Shown: one piece after another, positions 17,692-26,218 of the stretch | Layout: every line of letters begins with the position of its first letter | Numbering within the stretch: the first letter of the stretch is position 1 | NCBI GenBank assembly: GCA_038148375.1 | Contig: JAYQVH010000006.1 | Location: 62,001 to 126,000, forward strand | DNA from: CAWUEX02 sp038148375 | Lineage (GTDB): Bacteria; Pseudomonadota; Alphaproteobacteria; Rhodospirillales; Rhodospirillaceae | Direction: 5' to 3' | Length of the DNA: 64,000 nucleotides | Position numbers and translations under genes: made by a program | Notes under the pieces: generated by a model | What the model was told of the DNA's origin: nothing | The model's database searches: none | The model's input: the letters and a program-made list of their open reading frames with translations, nothing else

Positions 17692-18684
17692 ATGGGAGAA
17701 ATCGTCGCACCGGAGGGCAGCCCGCTCAGTGTCGCCGTGATCGGCGCGGAGGATATGGACGCCTCGCTGCGGTTTTACCGCGATCTCATCGGCCTCAAGG
17801 CGCACAAAGCGGTAACGTGGTCAGGTCCGGAGTTCGAACGGCTGTGGCACATGCCGAGCGGGTCGAAGGCCGAGGCGGTGTTTCTGGAATTGCCCGGCTG
17901 CCCGGTCGGGCGCGTGCTTCTGCTCGACTTCGGCGACGTGGAGAAAAAGCACATCCGCCCCGCAGACACCAAACGCGCGTACGGTTTGGTCAACCTCAAC
18001 TTCTATACGGACGACATCCGCGCCGACACCAAGAAGCTGCAAGCGGAAGGATTCAAGTTCTGGTCGGAACCGACGTTCTACGAAATGACCGGCGGCCAGG
18101 GCGCGCCAACGGAAGTGATTTTCGATGGCCCGGACTCGGTGGCGATCAATCTGGTGGAGCTGACCGGTGACGATCCCAATTCCCGTGTCGGCCAGATGCG
18201 TGCCTATGTTAAAGAACACGGCCGCACGCCGAAGGGCTTCACTCCGGTGGTGACCACGTCCCATCAGGCGCACGATTTGGACAAGGCCGTGGCGTTCTAC
18301 CAAAAGGTGCTGAAATCCGGCGTGCTGATTGACGAGGTGCTCGGCAACCCGGCGCAGAATCACTTCCTCAACCTGCCGGAAGATGCCAAGACGGCGGTCA
18401 AGTTCATGCAGGGCAATCACATGTTCGGCAAGATCGCCCTGTCTCAGCCACTGAACTACGACTGCCATGCGCTGGTGCCGGACGCCCATGCGCCCAACAC
18501 CGGCTATATCGCACAGCTGTTCGAAGTCACCGATCTCGATCACTGCGAACAGACCTGCGCGGACTTAGACGCGGAGAGCTATGCGCCGCGCGCGATGTAC
18601 GACATTCCGGGGCTGGGACAGGTGGAAGCCTTCACGGTGCGCAACCCGGGTTCGGGCGCGCTGCAGGTCATTTTTAAGGCTTAG
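17692..18684 (+). CDS. Two-domain VOC (glyoxalase/bleomycin-resistance fold) protein
   Basis: A 330-residue protein with two vicinal-oxygen-chelate domains, about residues 8-150 and 185-325 (SVAVIGAEDMDASLRFYRDL; TSHQAHDLDKAVAFYQKVLK). Such proteins include dioxygenases, glyoxalases and resistance proteins; a specific reaction cannot be assigned. The start ATG has a GAAAGGGA ribosome site. The gene follows the tandem repeat and hydrolase gene on the same strand and converges with the DUF3035 lipoprotein gene, overlapping it by four bases at the stops. Confidence 0.82.
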   Translation: MGEIVAPEGSPLSVAVIGAEDMDASLRFYRDLIGLKAHKAVTWSGPEFERLWHMPSGSKAEAVFLELPGCPVGRVLLLDFGDVEKKHIRPADTKRAYGLVNLNFYTDDIRADTKKLQAEGFKFWSEPTFYEMTGGQGAPTEVIFDGPDSVAINLVELTGDDPNSRVGQMRAYVKEHGRTPKGFTPVVTTSHQAHDLDKAVAFYQKVLKSGVLIDEVLGNPAQNHFLNLPEDAKTAVKFMQGNHMFGKIALSQPLNYDCHALVPDAHAPNTGYIAQLFEVTDLDHCEQTCADLDAESYAPRAMYDIPGLGQVEAFTVRNPGSGALQVIFKA

Positions 18685-19244
18685 AAAATCCCCAACAGGG
18701 AGCCGCCGCCCTTGGTGATCACCGGGATCGGGCCTTCGTTGGCATCCCTGCCGAGCGCCAGATTTTCGTTCAGGCGTTTCTGCTCGGCGACCGGATCGAT
18801 GGGCGTGCCGAGCTGACGGTTGTCGTCGCCCCAGAACACCAGCCGGTCGGTGAAGCTGTCGCTTTCCTTGGCGAAGGCGGAGGTTTCGCGGTCGAGCGTG
18901 TCGCGGATGCCGGGAATGATCTGATCGGCGCCAGCCTGGGCCAGCAGTTCGACTTCCCCGGGGCTGAACCCGCGCACACGGTAGCCATCGATGCGGTTGC
19001 GTCCGATCAGCGCGTTGCGGGCCTGATCGGCGGTGGTGCCTTCCTGGGGGCGCTCCGAACCGGGAGCCGGCGGGCGCAGGTTGTAGTCCGGCGGCATGAC
19101 CAGCGGTGCGCGGCGGATCACCGCGAATTCGTCGGGAATCGATTTGTTGATGCCCAAGGCCCGCTTGGTGTCTTCGCAGCCGCTCAGGGCCAACGCCGCG
19201 AGGGCGGCCAGGGCCAGATGTCTGATCGGGGCGGAAACGGTCAT
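18681..19244 (-). CDS. DUF3035 outer-membrane lipoprotein
   Basis: A 187-residue lipoprotein. The signal MTVSAPIRHLALAALAALAL leads into the lipobox LSGC (Cys23). The mature part has the alphaproteobacterial DUF3035 look (FAVIRRAPLVMPPDYNLRPP...). Members of this family are generally placed in the outer-membrane or assembly context, but the function is not established. The start at 19244 is chosen for the signal peptide. The gene lies directly downstream of lspA, the very peptidase that would process it; placement next to lspA and an M16 pair is a recurrent alphaproteobacterial arrangement. Confidence 0.82.
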   Translation of the reverse strand: MTVSAPIRHLALAALAALALSGCEDTKRALGINKSIPDEFAVIRRAPLVMPPDYNLRPPAPGSERPQEGTTADQARNALIGRNRIDGYRVRGFSPGEVELLAQAGADQIIPGIRDTLDRETSAFAKESDSFTDRLVFWGDDNRQLGTPIDPVAEQKRLNENLALGRDANEGPIPVITKGGGSLLGIF

Positions 19245-19251
19245 GAATGCC

Positions 19252-19761
19252 TCATTTGGTCTCGGGTGTGACGCCATCCTGGTGCCGGGTCAGGTAGGCG
19301 TCAAGCAGCCAACAGCCGACACCGACGCTGATGGCCGTGTCGGCCAGATTGAAGGTCGGAAAATGCGCACCGGCGGCATGAAAATCAAGGAAATCCACAA
19401 CTGCGCCGTAAATAAGGCGATCGAGGATATTTCCGAGCGCGCCGCCCACAATCAGCCCGATGCCGGCTTTCATCCACACGGTCTGGGCGGACCGCAGCCA
19501 CCACAGCAGCACGCCGACGATGGTGAGCTGTCCGGCGATGAGCAGAACACGGCCGACCTCGCCGCTGTCGCTGAACAAGCTGAAACTGATCCCGGTGTTC
19601 CAGGCCAGGCGCAGATTGAACACGGGCAGCACGTCAATCAGCCGGGGCGAATAAAACGGCGTTTCCGTCACACCGGGCGGACGGAACACGTCGAGCATGA
19701 TCCGCTTCGAGATCTGATCCGCCATGAATGCGGCGGCGGCGATGATCAGACCGAGGCGCAT
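19252..19761 (-). CDS. lspA: Lipoprotein signal peptidase (signal peptidase II)
   Basis: A 169-residue integral membrane aspartyl peptidase that cleaves prolipoprotein signal peptides after lipidation. The two catalytic-Asp regions are intact: GGALGNILDRLIYGAVVDFL and FNLADTAISVG. An N-terminal AWNTGISFSL segment is also conserved. Four membrane helices are expected. It sits six bases downstream of ileS, the standard ileS-lspA arrangement, and just upstream of a lipoprotein gene. Confidence 0.95.
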   Translation of the reverse strand: MRLGLIIAAAAFMADQISKRIMLDVFRPPGVTETPFYSPRLIDVLPVFNLRLAWNTGISFSLFSDSGEVGRVLLIAGQLTIVGVLLWWLRSAQTVWMKAGIGLIVGGALGNILDRLIYGAVVDFLDFHAAGAHFPTFNLADTAISVGVGCWLLDAYLTRHQDGVTPETK

Positions 19762-19767
19762 GGCGGG

Positions 19768-22593
19768 TTAGGCCGCCGCCGAGACGGTCTGGACCGCATC
19801 GTTGCAGCGGCCGCACACCCCGGCGTGCTCATGCGTGCCGACGTCGGGCAGGACTTTCCAGCAGCGCGCGCACTTCTCGCCGTCTGCCAGATTCACGACA
19901 ACGCCGACTTCCGGCACATCGTCCAAGATGAACATGTCATCGGACGGTTCGCCTTCGATGAGCGTGATGTCGGAGGTGATGCACACATCGGCCATATTGA
20001 GATCGTCGCACGCCTTGATCAGTTTCGCCGGCGCAGTGACGACCGGATGGGCCTGTAAACTTGATCCGATGCGTTTGGCGGCGCGTTCTTTCTCAAGAGC
20101 CCCGGTGATGGCGCGGCGCAGACGGCGCACGCTCGCCCACTTCTGCGCCAGCGCATCGTTGCGCCAGCCTTCCGGAATGTCCGGGAACTGCTGCAAATGC
20201 ACGGAACCGTCGTCGGACGGATTACGCGCCAGCCAAACCTCTTCCGCGGTAAAACAGACAAACGGCGCGAGCCATTTGACCAAACACTCATACAGCGCAT
20301 TGAGCACCGTGCGCGCCGCACGGCGGCGGACACTGGAAGGCGCATCGCAATAGACGACGTCCTTACGCACGTCGAAATAGAATGCCGACAATTCAATGGC
20401 GCAGAAGTGATGCAACTCGTTGAACAGGCCGTGAAAGTCGTAGGTGGTGCAAGCTTCCCGGATGCGCTTGTCCATCTGCCACAAACGATGCAGCACCCAG
20501 CGTTCCAGCTCCGGCATTTCTTCGAGCGGCAGACGCTCGCTGTCGTCGAAGTCTTTCAAGTTGCCGAGAAGGTAGCGGAAGGTATTGCGCAGACGGCGAT
20601 AGAGGTCCGACATCTGCTTCAGGATGTTCGGGCCGATGGACAGGTCCTGGCTGTAATCCGACGCGACCACCCACAGGCGCAGGATGTCGGCCCCGGATTG
20701 ATCGATGACCTTCTGCGGTTCGACCACATTGCCGAGGGACTTCGACATCTTGCGGCCCTTTTCGTCGAGCACGAAACCATGGGTGAGCACGGCATCGTAG
20801 GGCGCGCGGCCGCGGGTGCCGCAGCTTTCCAGCAGCGAGGTATGGAACCAGCCGCGGTGCTGATCTGAACCTTCAAGGTACAGATCGGCGGGCCACTTGA
20901 GATCGGCGCGCTGTTCAAGCACGAAGGCATGGGTGGATCCGGAATCGAACCACACTTCGACGATGTCCTGCACAGGTTCCCATTCATCAGCGTCGTATTC
21001 GTTGCCGAGGAAGCGCGCCGGATCGGACGACAGCCAGGCGTCGGAACTTTCCTCCTCAACCGCCTGGGCGATGCGCTCGATGACCGCGGGATCGCGCAGC
21101 ACTTCGCCGGTCTTCTTGCTGACGAACACGGTGATCGGCACGCCCCATTGGCGCTGGCGCGACACGCACCAGTCCGGCCGGCTTTCCACCATCGCGTGGA
21201 TGCGGTTGCGGCCGACGGCAGGCACCCATTGGGTGTCGTCGATGGCCTTGAGCGCCTTGGCCCGCAGATCGTTCGTCTCCATCGAGATGAACCACTGCGG
21301 CGTGTTGCGGAAGATCAACGGCGCCTTTGAGCGCCACGAGTGCGGATAGGAATGCTCGAGCACACCCTCGGCAAGCAGGCGGCCGCGCTCCCTAAGCGCT
21401 TCGACCACCACCGGGTTGACCTTGAACACGTGCTGGCCGGCGAAGCGCGGCACGGTGTCGTAATACACGCCGTCGCCGTTGACCGTGTCCGGCACCTCGA
21501 GCCCGACGTCCTGACCGAGCAGGAAGTCGTCCTCGCCGTGGCCCGGCGCGATGTGCACGAAGCCCGTGCCCTGTTCGGTGGTGACGAAGGAACCCGCATG
21601 CAGGGGCACATCGAAATCGTAGCCGTCTTCGTACAGGCAATGCGCGCAGACCGTTCCGGCGAAGTCCTTGCCCTTGAGCTGGGCGACAACCGCGTGACCG
21701 GTGATATGCGCACGCGCAAGAGTTTCGTCCTTAAGCGCTTCGGCGACGGCAAAGCGGTCGCCGACGGAGGCCAGCGCACCCTCACCCGTTGCGGTGACTT
21801 CTACGACGGCGTAGTCGATGTCGGCCCCAAACGCGATGGCGCGGTTGCCGGGCAGTGTCCACGGGGTCGTTGTCCAGATGACGATGCTGTGTCCTTTGAG
21901 CGCATCGACCTTTGTGTCCTTGACCGGAAACTTGACCCACACCGTCGTCGAGGTGTGATCGGCGTATTCCACTTCGGCATCGGCCAGCGCGGTCTTTTCC
22001 ACCACCGACCACAGCACCGGCTTCGAGCCCTTGTACAAGCCGCCATTGATCACGAACTTGCCGAGCTCGCGCACGATCGCCGCTTCGGCGGCGTTGCTCA
22101 TGGTGGTGTACGGATTGTCCCAATCGCCGGTGACGCCGAGGCGCTTGAATTCCTCTTTTTGCACGCCGATCCAGTGGGCGGCGAAGTCGCGGCATTCCTG
22201 GCGGAATTCGAGTACGGGCACTTCGTCCTTGTTCTTGCCCTTCTTGCGGTAGCCCTCTTCGATCTTCCATTCGATCGGCAGGCCGTGGCAGTCCCAGCCC
22301 GGCACATAGTTGGCATCGAAGCCCATCATCTGCTGGGCGCGGACGATGACGTCCTTGAGGATTTTGTTGAGCGCGTGGCCGATGTGCAGGTTGCCGTTGG
22401 CGTACGGCGGGCCGTCGTGCAGCACGAACTTCTCGCGGCCCTTGGCGCTGTCGCGCAGGCGCTGGTAGAGGCCGAGGCCCTCCCAGCGGGCGAGCAGCTT
22501 GGGCTCGAGATTGGGCAGGCCGGCCTTCATCGGGAAATCGGTCTGGGGCAGGAAAACGGTCGACTTGTAGTCGGGGGTTTGAGAGTCACTCAT
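19768..22593 (-). CDS. ileS: Isoleucyl-tRNA synthetase
   Basis: A 941-residue class Ia synthetase that charges tRNA-Ile. HIGH is found in PPYANGNLHIGHALNK, the editing domain is full length, and KMSKS is in GRKMSKSLGN. The C-terminal zinc ribbon is present (CARCWKVLPDVGTHEHAGVC...C). The ATG at 22593 (MSDSQTPDYK) is preferred to an upstream TTG. It is followed by lspA. About 215 bases separate it from ribF, containing a two-copy 24-bp direct repeat. Confidence 0.96.
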   Translation of the reverse strand: MSDSQTPDYKSTVFLPQTDFPMKAGLPNLEPKLLARWEGLGLYQRLRDSAKGREKFVLHDGPPYANGNLHIGHALNKILKDVIVRAQQMMGFDANYVPGWDCHGLPIEWKIEEGYRKKGKNKDEVPVLEFRQECRDFAAHWIGVQKEEFKRLGVTGDWDNPYTTMSNAAEAAIVRELGKFVINGGLYKGSKPVLWSVVEKTALADAEVEYADHTSTTVWVKFPVKDTKVDALKGHSIVIWTTTPWTLPGNRAIAFGADIDYAVVEVTATGEGALASVGDRFAVAEALKDETLARAHITGHAVVAQLKGKDFAGTVCAHCLYEDGYDFDVPLHAGSFVTTEQGTGFVHIAPGHGEDDFLLGQDVGLEVPDTVNGDGVYYDTVPRFAGQHVFKVNPVVVEALRERGRLLAEGVLEHSYPHSWRSKAPLIFRNTPQWFISMETNDLRAKALKAIDDTQWVPAVGRNRIHAMVESRPDWCVSRQRQWGVPITVFVSKKTGEVLRDPAVIERIAQAVEEESSDAWLSSDPARFLGNEYDADEWEPVQDIVEVWFDSGSTHAFVLEQRADLKWPADLYLEGSDQHRGWFHTSLLESCGTRGRAPYDAVLTHGFVLDEKGRKMSKSLGNVVEPQKVIDQSGADILRLWVVASDYSQDLSIGPNILKQMSDLYRRLRNTFRYLLGNLKDFDDSERLPLEEMPELERWVLHRLWQMDKRIREACTTYDFHGLFNELHHFCAIELSAFYFDVRKDVVYCDAPSSVRRRAARTVLNALYECLVKWLAPFVCFTAEEVWLARNPSDDGSVHLQQFPDIPEGWRNDALAQKWASVRRLRRAITGALEKERAAKRIGSSLQAHPVVTAPAKLIKACDDLNMADVCITSDITLIEGEPSDDMFILDDVPEVGVVVNLADGEKCARCWKVLPDVGTHEHAGVCGRCNDAVQTVSAAA

Positions 22594-22696
22594 AATCGCA
22601 GAGTCCAACGAAACTCGTTTGGTGTGGGGCCGGCAAAGGGCGGTTTTACGGGAAAAAGACGCGCGGGAATACCCGATCCTGGCTTACAGGACCGGG

Positions 22697-22744
22697 GAAA
22701 TAATTCGCTCTGCGATGGGCGAAGTCATTCGCCGTGCGATGGGC
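22697..22744. repeat. Two-copy 24-bp tandem direct repeat
   Basis: Two adjacent 24-bp units share the core ATTCGC..TGCGATGGGC (22703-22720 and 22727-22744), differing at a few positions. They lie in the 215-base gap between ribF and ileS. The remaining gap carries no convincing gene. The repeat may reflect a replication-slippage duplication or a control element of the ileS promoter, which reads leftward from this gap. Confidence 0.6.
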
Positions 22745-22808
22745 AATATGGCGCGCAAATCCGTCATGTGCGGGGATTTAGCAGGGTGCCGGGGGCGTGG
22801 CAAGGCGC

Positions 22809-23786
22809 TCACACCGCCACGAACGGCTGCGGGTTGGCCGGGAAGGCCTTGTCTTTAAGGATCGCGCGGGCTTGATCGCAGTCCCGGGTCAGCTGGGCCT
22901 TGAGACTGTCGAGGCCGTCAAACTTGATCTCCGGACGGATGAATTCCACCAGCGCAACGCGCAGCTGGCGCTGGTACAAATCTTCATCGAAATCGAACAG
23001 GTGCACTTCGAACAGCACGTCGGTCTTGTCGAACGTCGGGCGGCGGCCGAAGTTGGCAACGGCGTCGACCCAAACCGTGTCGGGGCCGCGGTCGATACCG
23101 GCCCGCACGGCATAGACGCCCTGTTTGGGGTGAATGTACTCGCCCATCGGCAGGTTGGCCGTGGGAAAACCGAGATGACGGCCGCGCTGATCGCCGTGCT
23201 CGACGCGGCCGGCGATTTCCCAGTAGCGGCCCAGCAGTTCCGCCGCATCGCGGCAGGCGCCTTCCTGAAGGTATTCGCGCGTCGCGGTGGACGACACCTG
23301 AGCACTGGCATCGATGCGGAACTCCTCCACCGCGGTGACGCCGAAGCCGGCGTCCGCCGCGCGCTGTTTGAGGAATGCCGTGTTGCCGCCGCGCTTGTTG
23401 CCGAACACGTAGTCGTAGCCGACGACGACATGGGACGCGCCAAGACCGCCGATCAAAAAGTCGTCGACGAATTGATCGGCTGTGTGGCCGGAGAATTTGG
23501 CGTCGAACCGCTGCACGTAAAGAAAATCGACGCCCATGGCCTGGATCAGCCGGTACTTGATGCGGAACGGGCTGAGGCGGAATGCATCCTGATTGGGCGT
23601 GAAAAACGCACGCGGATGGGGCTCGAACGTCATCACGCCCACCAGCGTTCCGTTGGCGCGCGCCTGTTCAATCGCCGTGCCGATGACTTGCTGGTGGCCG
23701 AGGTGCAGGCCGTCGAAATTGCCCAACGCAATCACCCCGCCTTTAAGGTCGGCTGGAATATCGTCGGTGTAGCGGATCAGGCGCAT
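22809..23786 (-). CDS. ribF: Bifunctional riboflavin kinase / FMN adenylyltransferase
   Basis: A 325-residue enzyme that makes FMN and then FAD. The N-terminal adenylyltransferase carries GNFDGLHLGHQQVIG (HxGH-type nucleotidyl-transfer motif); the C-terminal flavokinase carries GRHLGFPTANLPMGEYIHPKQGVYAV. The start at 23786 is set by the family N-terminus (MRLIRYT); upstream frame is spurious. The gene is upstream of ileS on the same strand and downstream of maoC by 23 bases. Confidence 0.95.
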   Translation of the reverse strand: MRLIRYTDDIPADLKGGVIALGNFDGLHLGHQQVIGTAIEQARANGTLVGVMTFEPHPRAFFTPNQDAFRLSPFRIKYRLIQAMGVDFLYVQRFDAKFSGHTADQFVDDFLIGGLGASHVVVGYDYVFGNKRGGNTAFLKQRAADAGFGVTAVEEFRIDASAQVSSTATREYLQEGACRDAAELLGRYWEIAGRVEHGDQRGRHLGFPTANLPMGEYIHPKQGVYAVRAGIDRGPDTVWVDAVANFGRRPTFDKTDVLFEVHLFDFDEDLYQRQLRVALVEFIRPEIKFDGLDSLKAQLTRDCDQARAILKDKAFPANPQPFVAV

Positions 23787-23809
23787 GGCGGGTCGGGCCT
23801 CGAAGCGGA

Positions 23810-24247
23810 TCAGCCCTTGGACGGGACCATCAGCGTCGCCTCGCCGTCGACCACAGGCTTGCCGCCGACGGTGCATACGGTCGAGAACGTCACGAATTTC
23901 TTGTCCGGCACGGTGCCGGTGACGGTCACGGTGGCGGTGACCGTGTCACCGATCTTGACCGGTGCTTTGAACTTGAGGGACTGGCCGACGTAGATCGCGC
24001 CCGGGCCAGGCATTTTGGTGCCGAAAACAGCTGAGATAAACCCAGCCGTCAGCATGCCGTGGGCGATGCGGTCCTTGAACATGGTCGTCGCGGCATACTC
24101 AGCATCGAGATGGACGGGATTGGTGTCTCCCGAAACGCCGGCGTAGAGAACGATATCGGCCTCGGTGACCGTCTTAGAAAAACTGGCCGACATGCCGTCT
24201 TGCAGGTCTTCGAAGAAATAGCCGGTGGTGGACGCGCCCTGTGTCAT
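23810..24247 (-). CDS. MaoC-like (R)-specific enoyl-CoA hydratase
   Basis: A 145-residue hot-dog-fold hydratase. The catalytic dyad lies in SGDTNPVHLD (Asp and His), followed by AHGMLTAGFISAVFGTKMPGPG. Such enzymes hydrate trans-2-enoyl-CoA to (R)-3-hydroxyacyl-CoA, linking fatty-acid oxidation to polyhydroxyalkanoate or lipid synthesis. It is the first gene of the leftward unit running through ribF, ileS and lspA. A divergent lipoprotein gene starts about 85 bases away across an AT-rich (TTATATATATGG) region that probably holds promoters. Confidence 0.9.
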   Translation of the reverse strand: MTQGASTTGYFFEDLQDGMSASFSKTVTEADIVLYAGVSGDTNPVHLDAEYAATTMFKDRIAHGMLTAGFISAVFGTKMPGPGAIYVGQSLKFKAPVKIGDTVTATVTVTGTVPDKKFVTFSTVCTVGGKPVVDGEATLMVPSKG

Positions 24248-24331
24248 GCGATGGTGCCTTTCACACTTTTATATATATGGTGATGTTACCGCGTGTTGTT
24301 ATTGCGGCGCACACAATCAGGTCGTTACGGC

Positions 24332-24709
24332 ATGGTCAAGGGAAACAAATCGCCGGCCCGGTCCCGTCCACCGGCCGTTCAGTTCGCGCTGGGCGCGCTC
24401 GCCCTCTCGCTCTTGGTTGGCGCTTGCGCGCCGTCGGTGGGCGGCTGGCGCTCGCCGGCACGGAACGAAGCCTCGACCCGCGCGGACTATGCTGACTGTC
24501 GCGCCCAGGCCGAGGAGATCACGCTGACGCAAACACGCAGCGACAGAACCGGTTACGGCCTCGAGGGGACCAGCAGACCCGGCCCGTTCGACCCGCGCGG
24601 CGACGACCCCATGGCCATTGCCGAGCGCTCGGACACAGTGTCTTTATATGACCGTCTGGTCGCCGGCTGCATGACGTCAAAGGGCTACCGCCGGCCAGGA
24701 GAGTCCTGA
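24332..24709 (+). CDS. Small lipoprotein of unknown function
   Basis: A 125-residue protein. A charged start (MVKGNKSPARSRPP) leads into a hydrophobic stretch and the lipobox LVGAC, so it should be a lipidated envelope protein. The mature region has two further Cys residues (DYADC and VAGCMTSKGY), possibly forming a disulfide. The CMTSKGY ending is typical of small proteobacterial envelope lipoproteins. No function can be assigned. An in-frame GTG at 24293 is an alternative start but would place extra residues before the signal. Confidence 0.65.
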   Translation: MVKGNKSPARSRPPAVQFALGALALSLLVGACAPSVGGWRSPARNEASTRADYADCRAQAEEITLTQTRSDRTGYGLEGTSRPGPFDPRGDDPMAIAERSDTVSLYDRLVAGCMTSKGYRRPGES

Positions 24710-24892
24710 GCCGCCGTCAGGGCAACCGATGCGCTCGTGGCCGGCCAACGCCGCTCTTCGGCCAGCTAAAAGCTCTTCAGAAAAATCCTATCCCGACACT
24801 GTTCATGCGAAGCGGGCTGTCGTAAAAACATCGCTTGCGATGCTCTGCGCCGGTTCACCGGCTGGCGCCTACCGCAGCACAGGGGAACGGCG

Positions 24893-25330
24893 ATGGCGAT
24901 ACGGCGGCAGGACGCGTTGGGGTATCAAATCGGACTGCTAAGCCGTTTGTTCGACCGGGCCCTTGAGGTTGAGTTGAGTTCCTTCAAAGTGCTGCCCGGA
25001 CAGTTCCCGGCATTGGTGATGTTATACGAGCAGGATGGACTGACTCAGGCCGAGTTATGCAAACGCATCAACGTCGAGCAGCCGACCATGGCCAATACGC
25101 TCAATCGCATGGAGCGCGACGGCCTCATCAAGCGCATCGCAGATCCGGACGACAAGCGCCGCGCCCGCATTCATCTGACAGATCGGGCCAAGGACATGCA
25201 GACAGAACTGATGGAGCGTGCCCGAGCCGTCCCCGCCCGCGCGCTGGCCGGACTGCCGGCCTCGGACCTGGATAAGGTGTTCACCTTAATCGCGCGTATG
25301 ATTGACCACCTGAAAATCGACAGTGTTTAA
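24893..25330 (+). CDS. MarR family transcriptional regulator
   Basis: A 145-residue winged-helix protein. The recognition region reads LTQAELCKRINVEQPTMANTLNRME, and the wing has DPDDKRRARIHLTDRA, both typical of MarR. It would act as a dimeric repressor or activator responding to a small ligand. The upstream 180 bases contain no gene and probably its promoter. No obvious target operon is adjacent, apart from the convergent SNase-like gene and the lipoprotein upstream. Confidence 0.9.
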   Translation: MAIRRQDALGYQIGLLSRLFDRALEVELSSFKVLPGQFPALVMLYEQDGLTQAELCKRINVEQPTMANTLNRMERDGLIKRIADPDDKRRARIHLTDRAKDMQTELMERARAVPARALAGLPASDLDKVFTLIARMIDHLKIDSV

Positions 25331-25353
25331 GCGCGGCCCAGCGGCGGCGGGCG

Positions 25354-25905
25354 TCAATCGGGCTGAAGGCCGGGCGTATCGCTCGCCCAGATGCCGCGCC
25401 TGGCGGCCTTGGCCTCGGCTTCGAGCCCGTTGAACAAACTGGTCACGGACCTGTCGGCAGCCGCCCACCCCATTTCGACCATGAAGTCGTTGACGGTTTT
25501 TTCGCCAATGAAACACAGAGCGATGAGCCGGCCCTCGCCGTCCTTACTGTTGCCGCGGCAGTCAATCTCCCTGTCGCGCACGGCGCGCAGCAGCGCCGAG
25601 GCAGAGGCGAGGCCGCAACGCCAGTTGGCGTCGGCGGGCACAGGACAGATGGCGTCGAGCGCGGGCGCTTTGACACCATAGAGCTTAACCAGGGTTCCGC
25701 CGTTGCATTTTCCGGCGCCGCGGGTGCCGTTGATGGACAGCACACTGCCGTTCTCGACACAGGCCGGGCCGGAGACGTCCGCGCGGGCCGGCTCACAAGC
25801 CAGCGCCAGGACTAGGGCCAAGACGGAGGCGGGCGCGCGCCTGGTCAACAGGCGTTCAAGAGCCGGACGCATCCCGGCATGCGGCATGTCTAATTCGGGC
25901 GTCAT
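25354..25905 (-). CDS. SNase-like (thermonuclease-fold) secreted protein, catalytic residues apparently lost
   Basis: A 183-residue protein with an N-terminal hydrophobic export signal ending near PARA-DV. The rest follows the staphylococcal-nuclease pattern: KLYGVKAPALDAIC, LLRAVRDREIDC, GRLIALCFIGEKTVNDFMVEMGWA and AEAKAARRGIW. In the first motif the usual Arg, Asp and Glu of the active site are not at the expected places, whereas the later Arg in GRLIA is kept. It is probably an SNase-fold protein without nuclease activity. The start could also be 25887 or 25872, where a shorter signal peptide would begin. Confidence 0.75.
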   Translation of the reverse strand: MTPELDMPHAGMRPALERLLTRRAPASVLALVLALACEPARADVSGPACVENGSVLSINGTRGAGKCNGGTLVKLYGVKAPALDAICPVPADANWRCGLASASALLRAVRDREIDCRGNSKDGEGRLIALCFIGEKTVNDFMVEMGWAAADRSVTSLFNGLEAEAKAARRGIWASDTPGLQPD

Positions 25906-26218
25906 CTTTTAACAACACTGCCGATCCAAGGAGTGTTGCAAGCGAATCGTCTCTTGATTTCTCTGAAAATTGAAACCTGACGAGGGGTAAAGCCTGTCTA
26001 GACCCATGTCCTAAGGATGAAATTTCGTTCCCCGGCATGATTTTGGAGGGATTCCTGTGGGCTTCGGAGAATAAATGGTTGATTCGGAGGGCGGCGCTGG
26101 TCCATGGATACGGGCAAGTTGCCCGCCAGGGGAAGGCAGGCAACCTCGGGCGAATCAAAACGGCCCATCCTATGGGCGGGATTCGGTAATCGCTGTTAAG
26201 GAAAAGGGGACCGCACAC
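25906..26218 (+). promoter_or_regulatory. Structured leader and promoter region of the TonB operon
   Basis: This 313-base gap lies upstream of the DUF3450 gene. TTGATTCG at 26079-26086 pairs with CGAATCAA at 26151-26158, and GAGG at 26087-26090 with CCTC at 26144-26147; inside sits CGGGCAAGTTGCCCG (26111-26125). CGAATC can instead pair with GATTCG at 26180-26185, enclosing GCCCAT-CCT-ATGGGC (26163-26177). The two pairings exclude each other, as in a switchable RNA leader. A separate hairpin CAACACT/AGTGTTG is at 25913-25938. No known riboswitch consensus was recognised. Confidence 0.5.

Noticed and set aside
21340..22875. A long open frame (511 codons) on the plus strand opposite ileS
   Set aside because: Same reason: it follows the reversed ileS frame and has no protein family features.
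25906..26218. Cobalamin or other known riboswitch in the TonB operon leader
   Set aside because: I looked for the conserved cobalamin, TPP, glycine and c-di-GMP cores and found none. Only the competing stems are supported.
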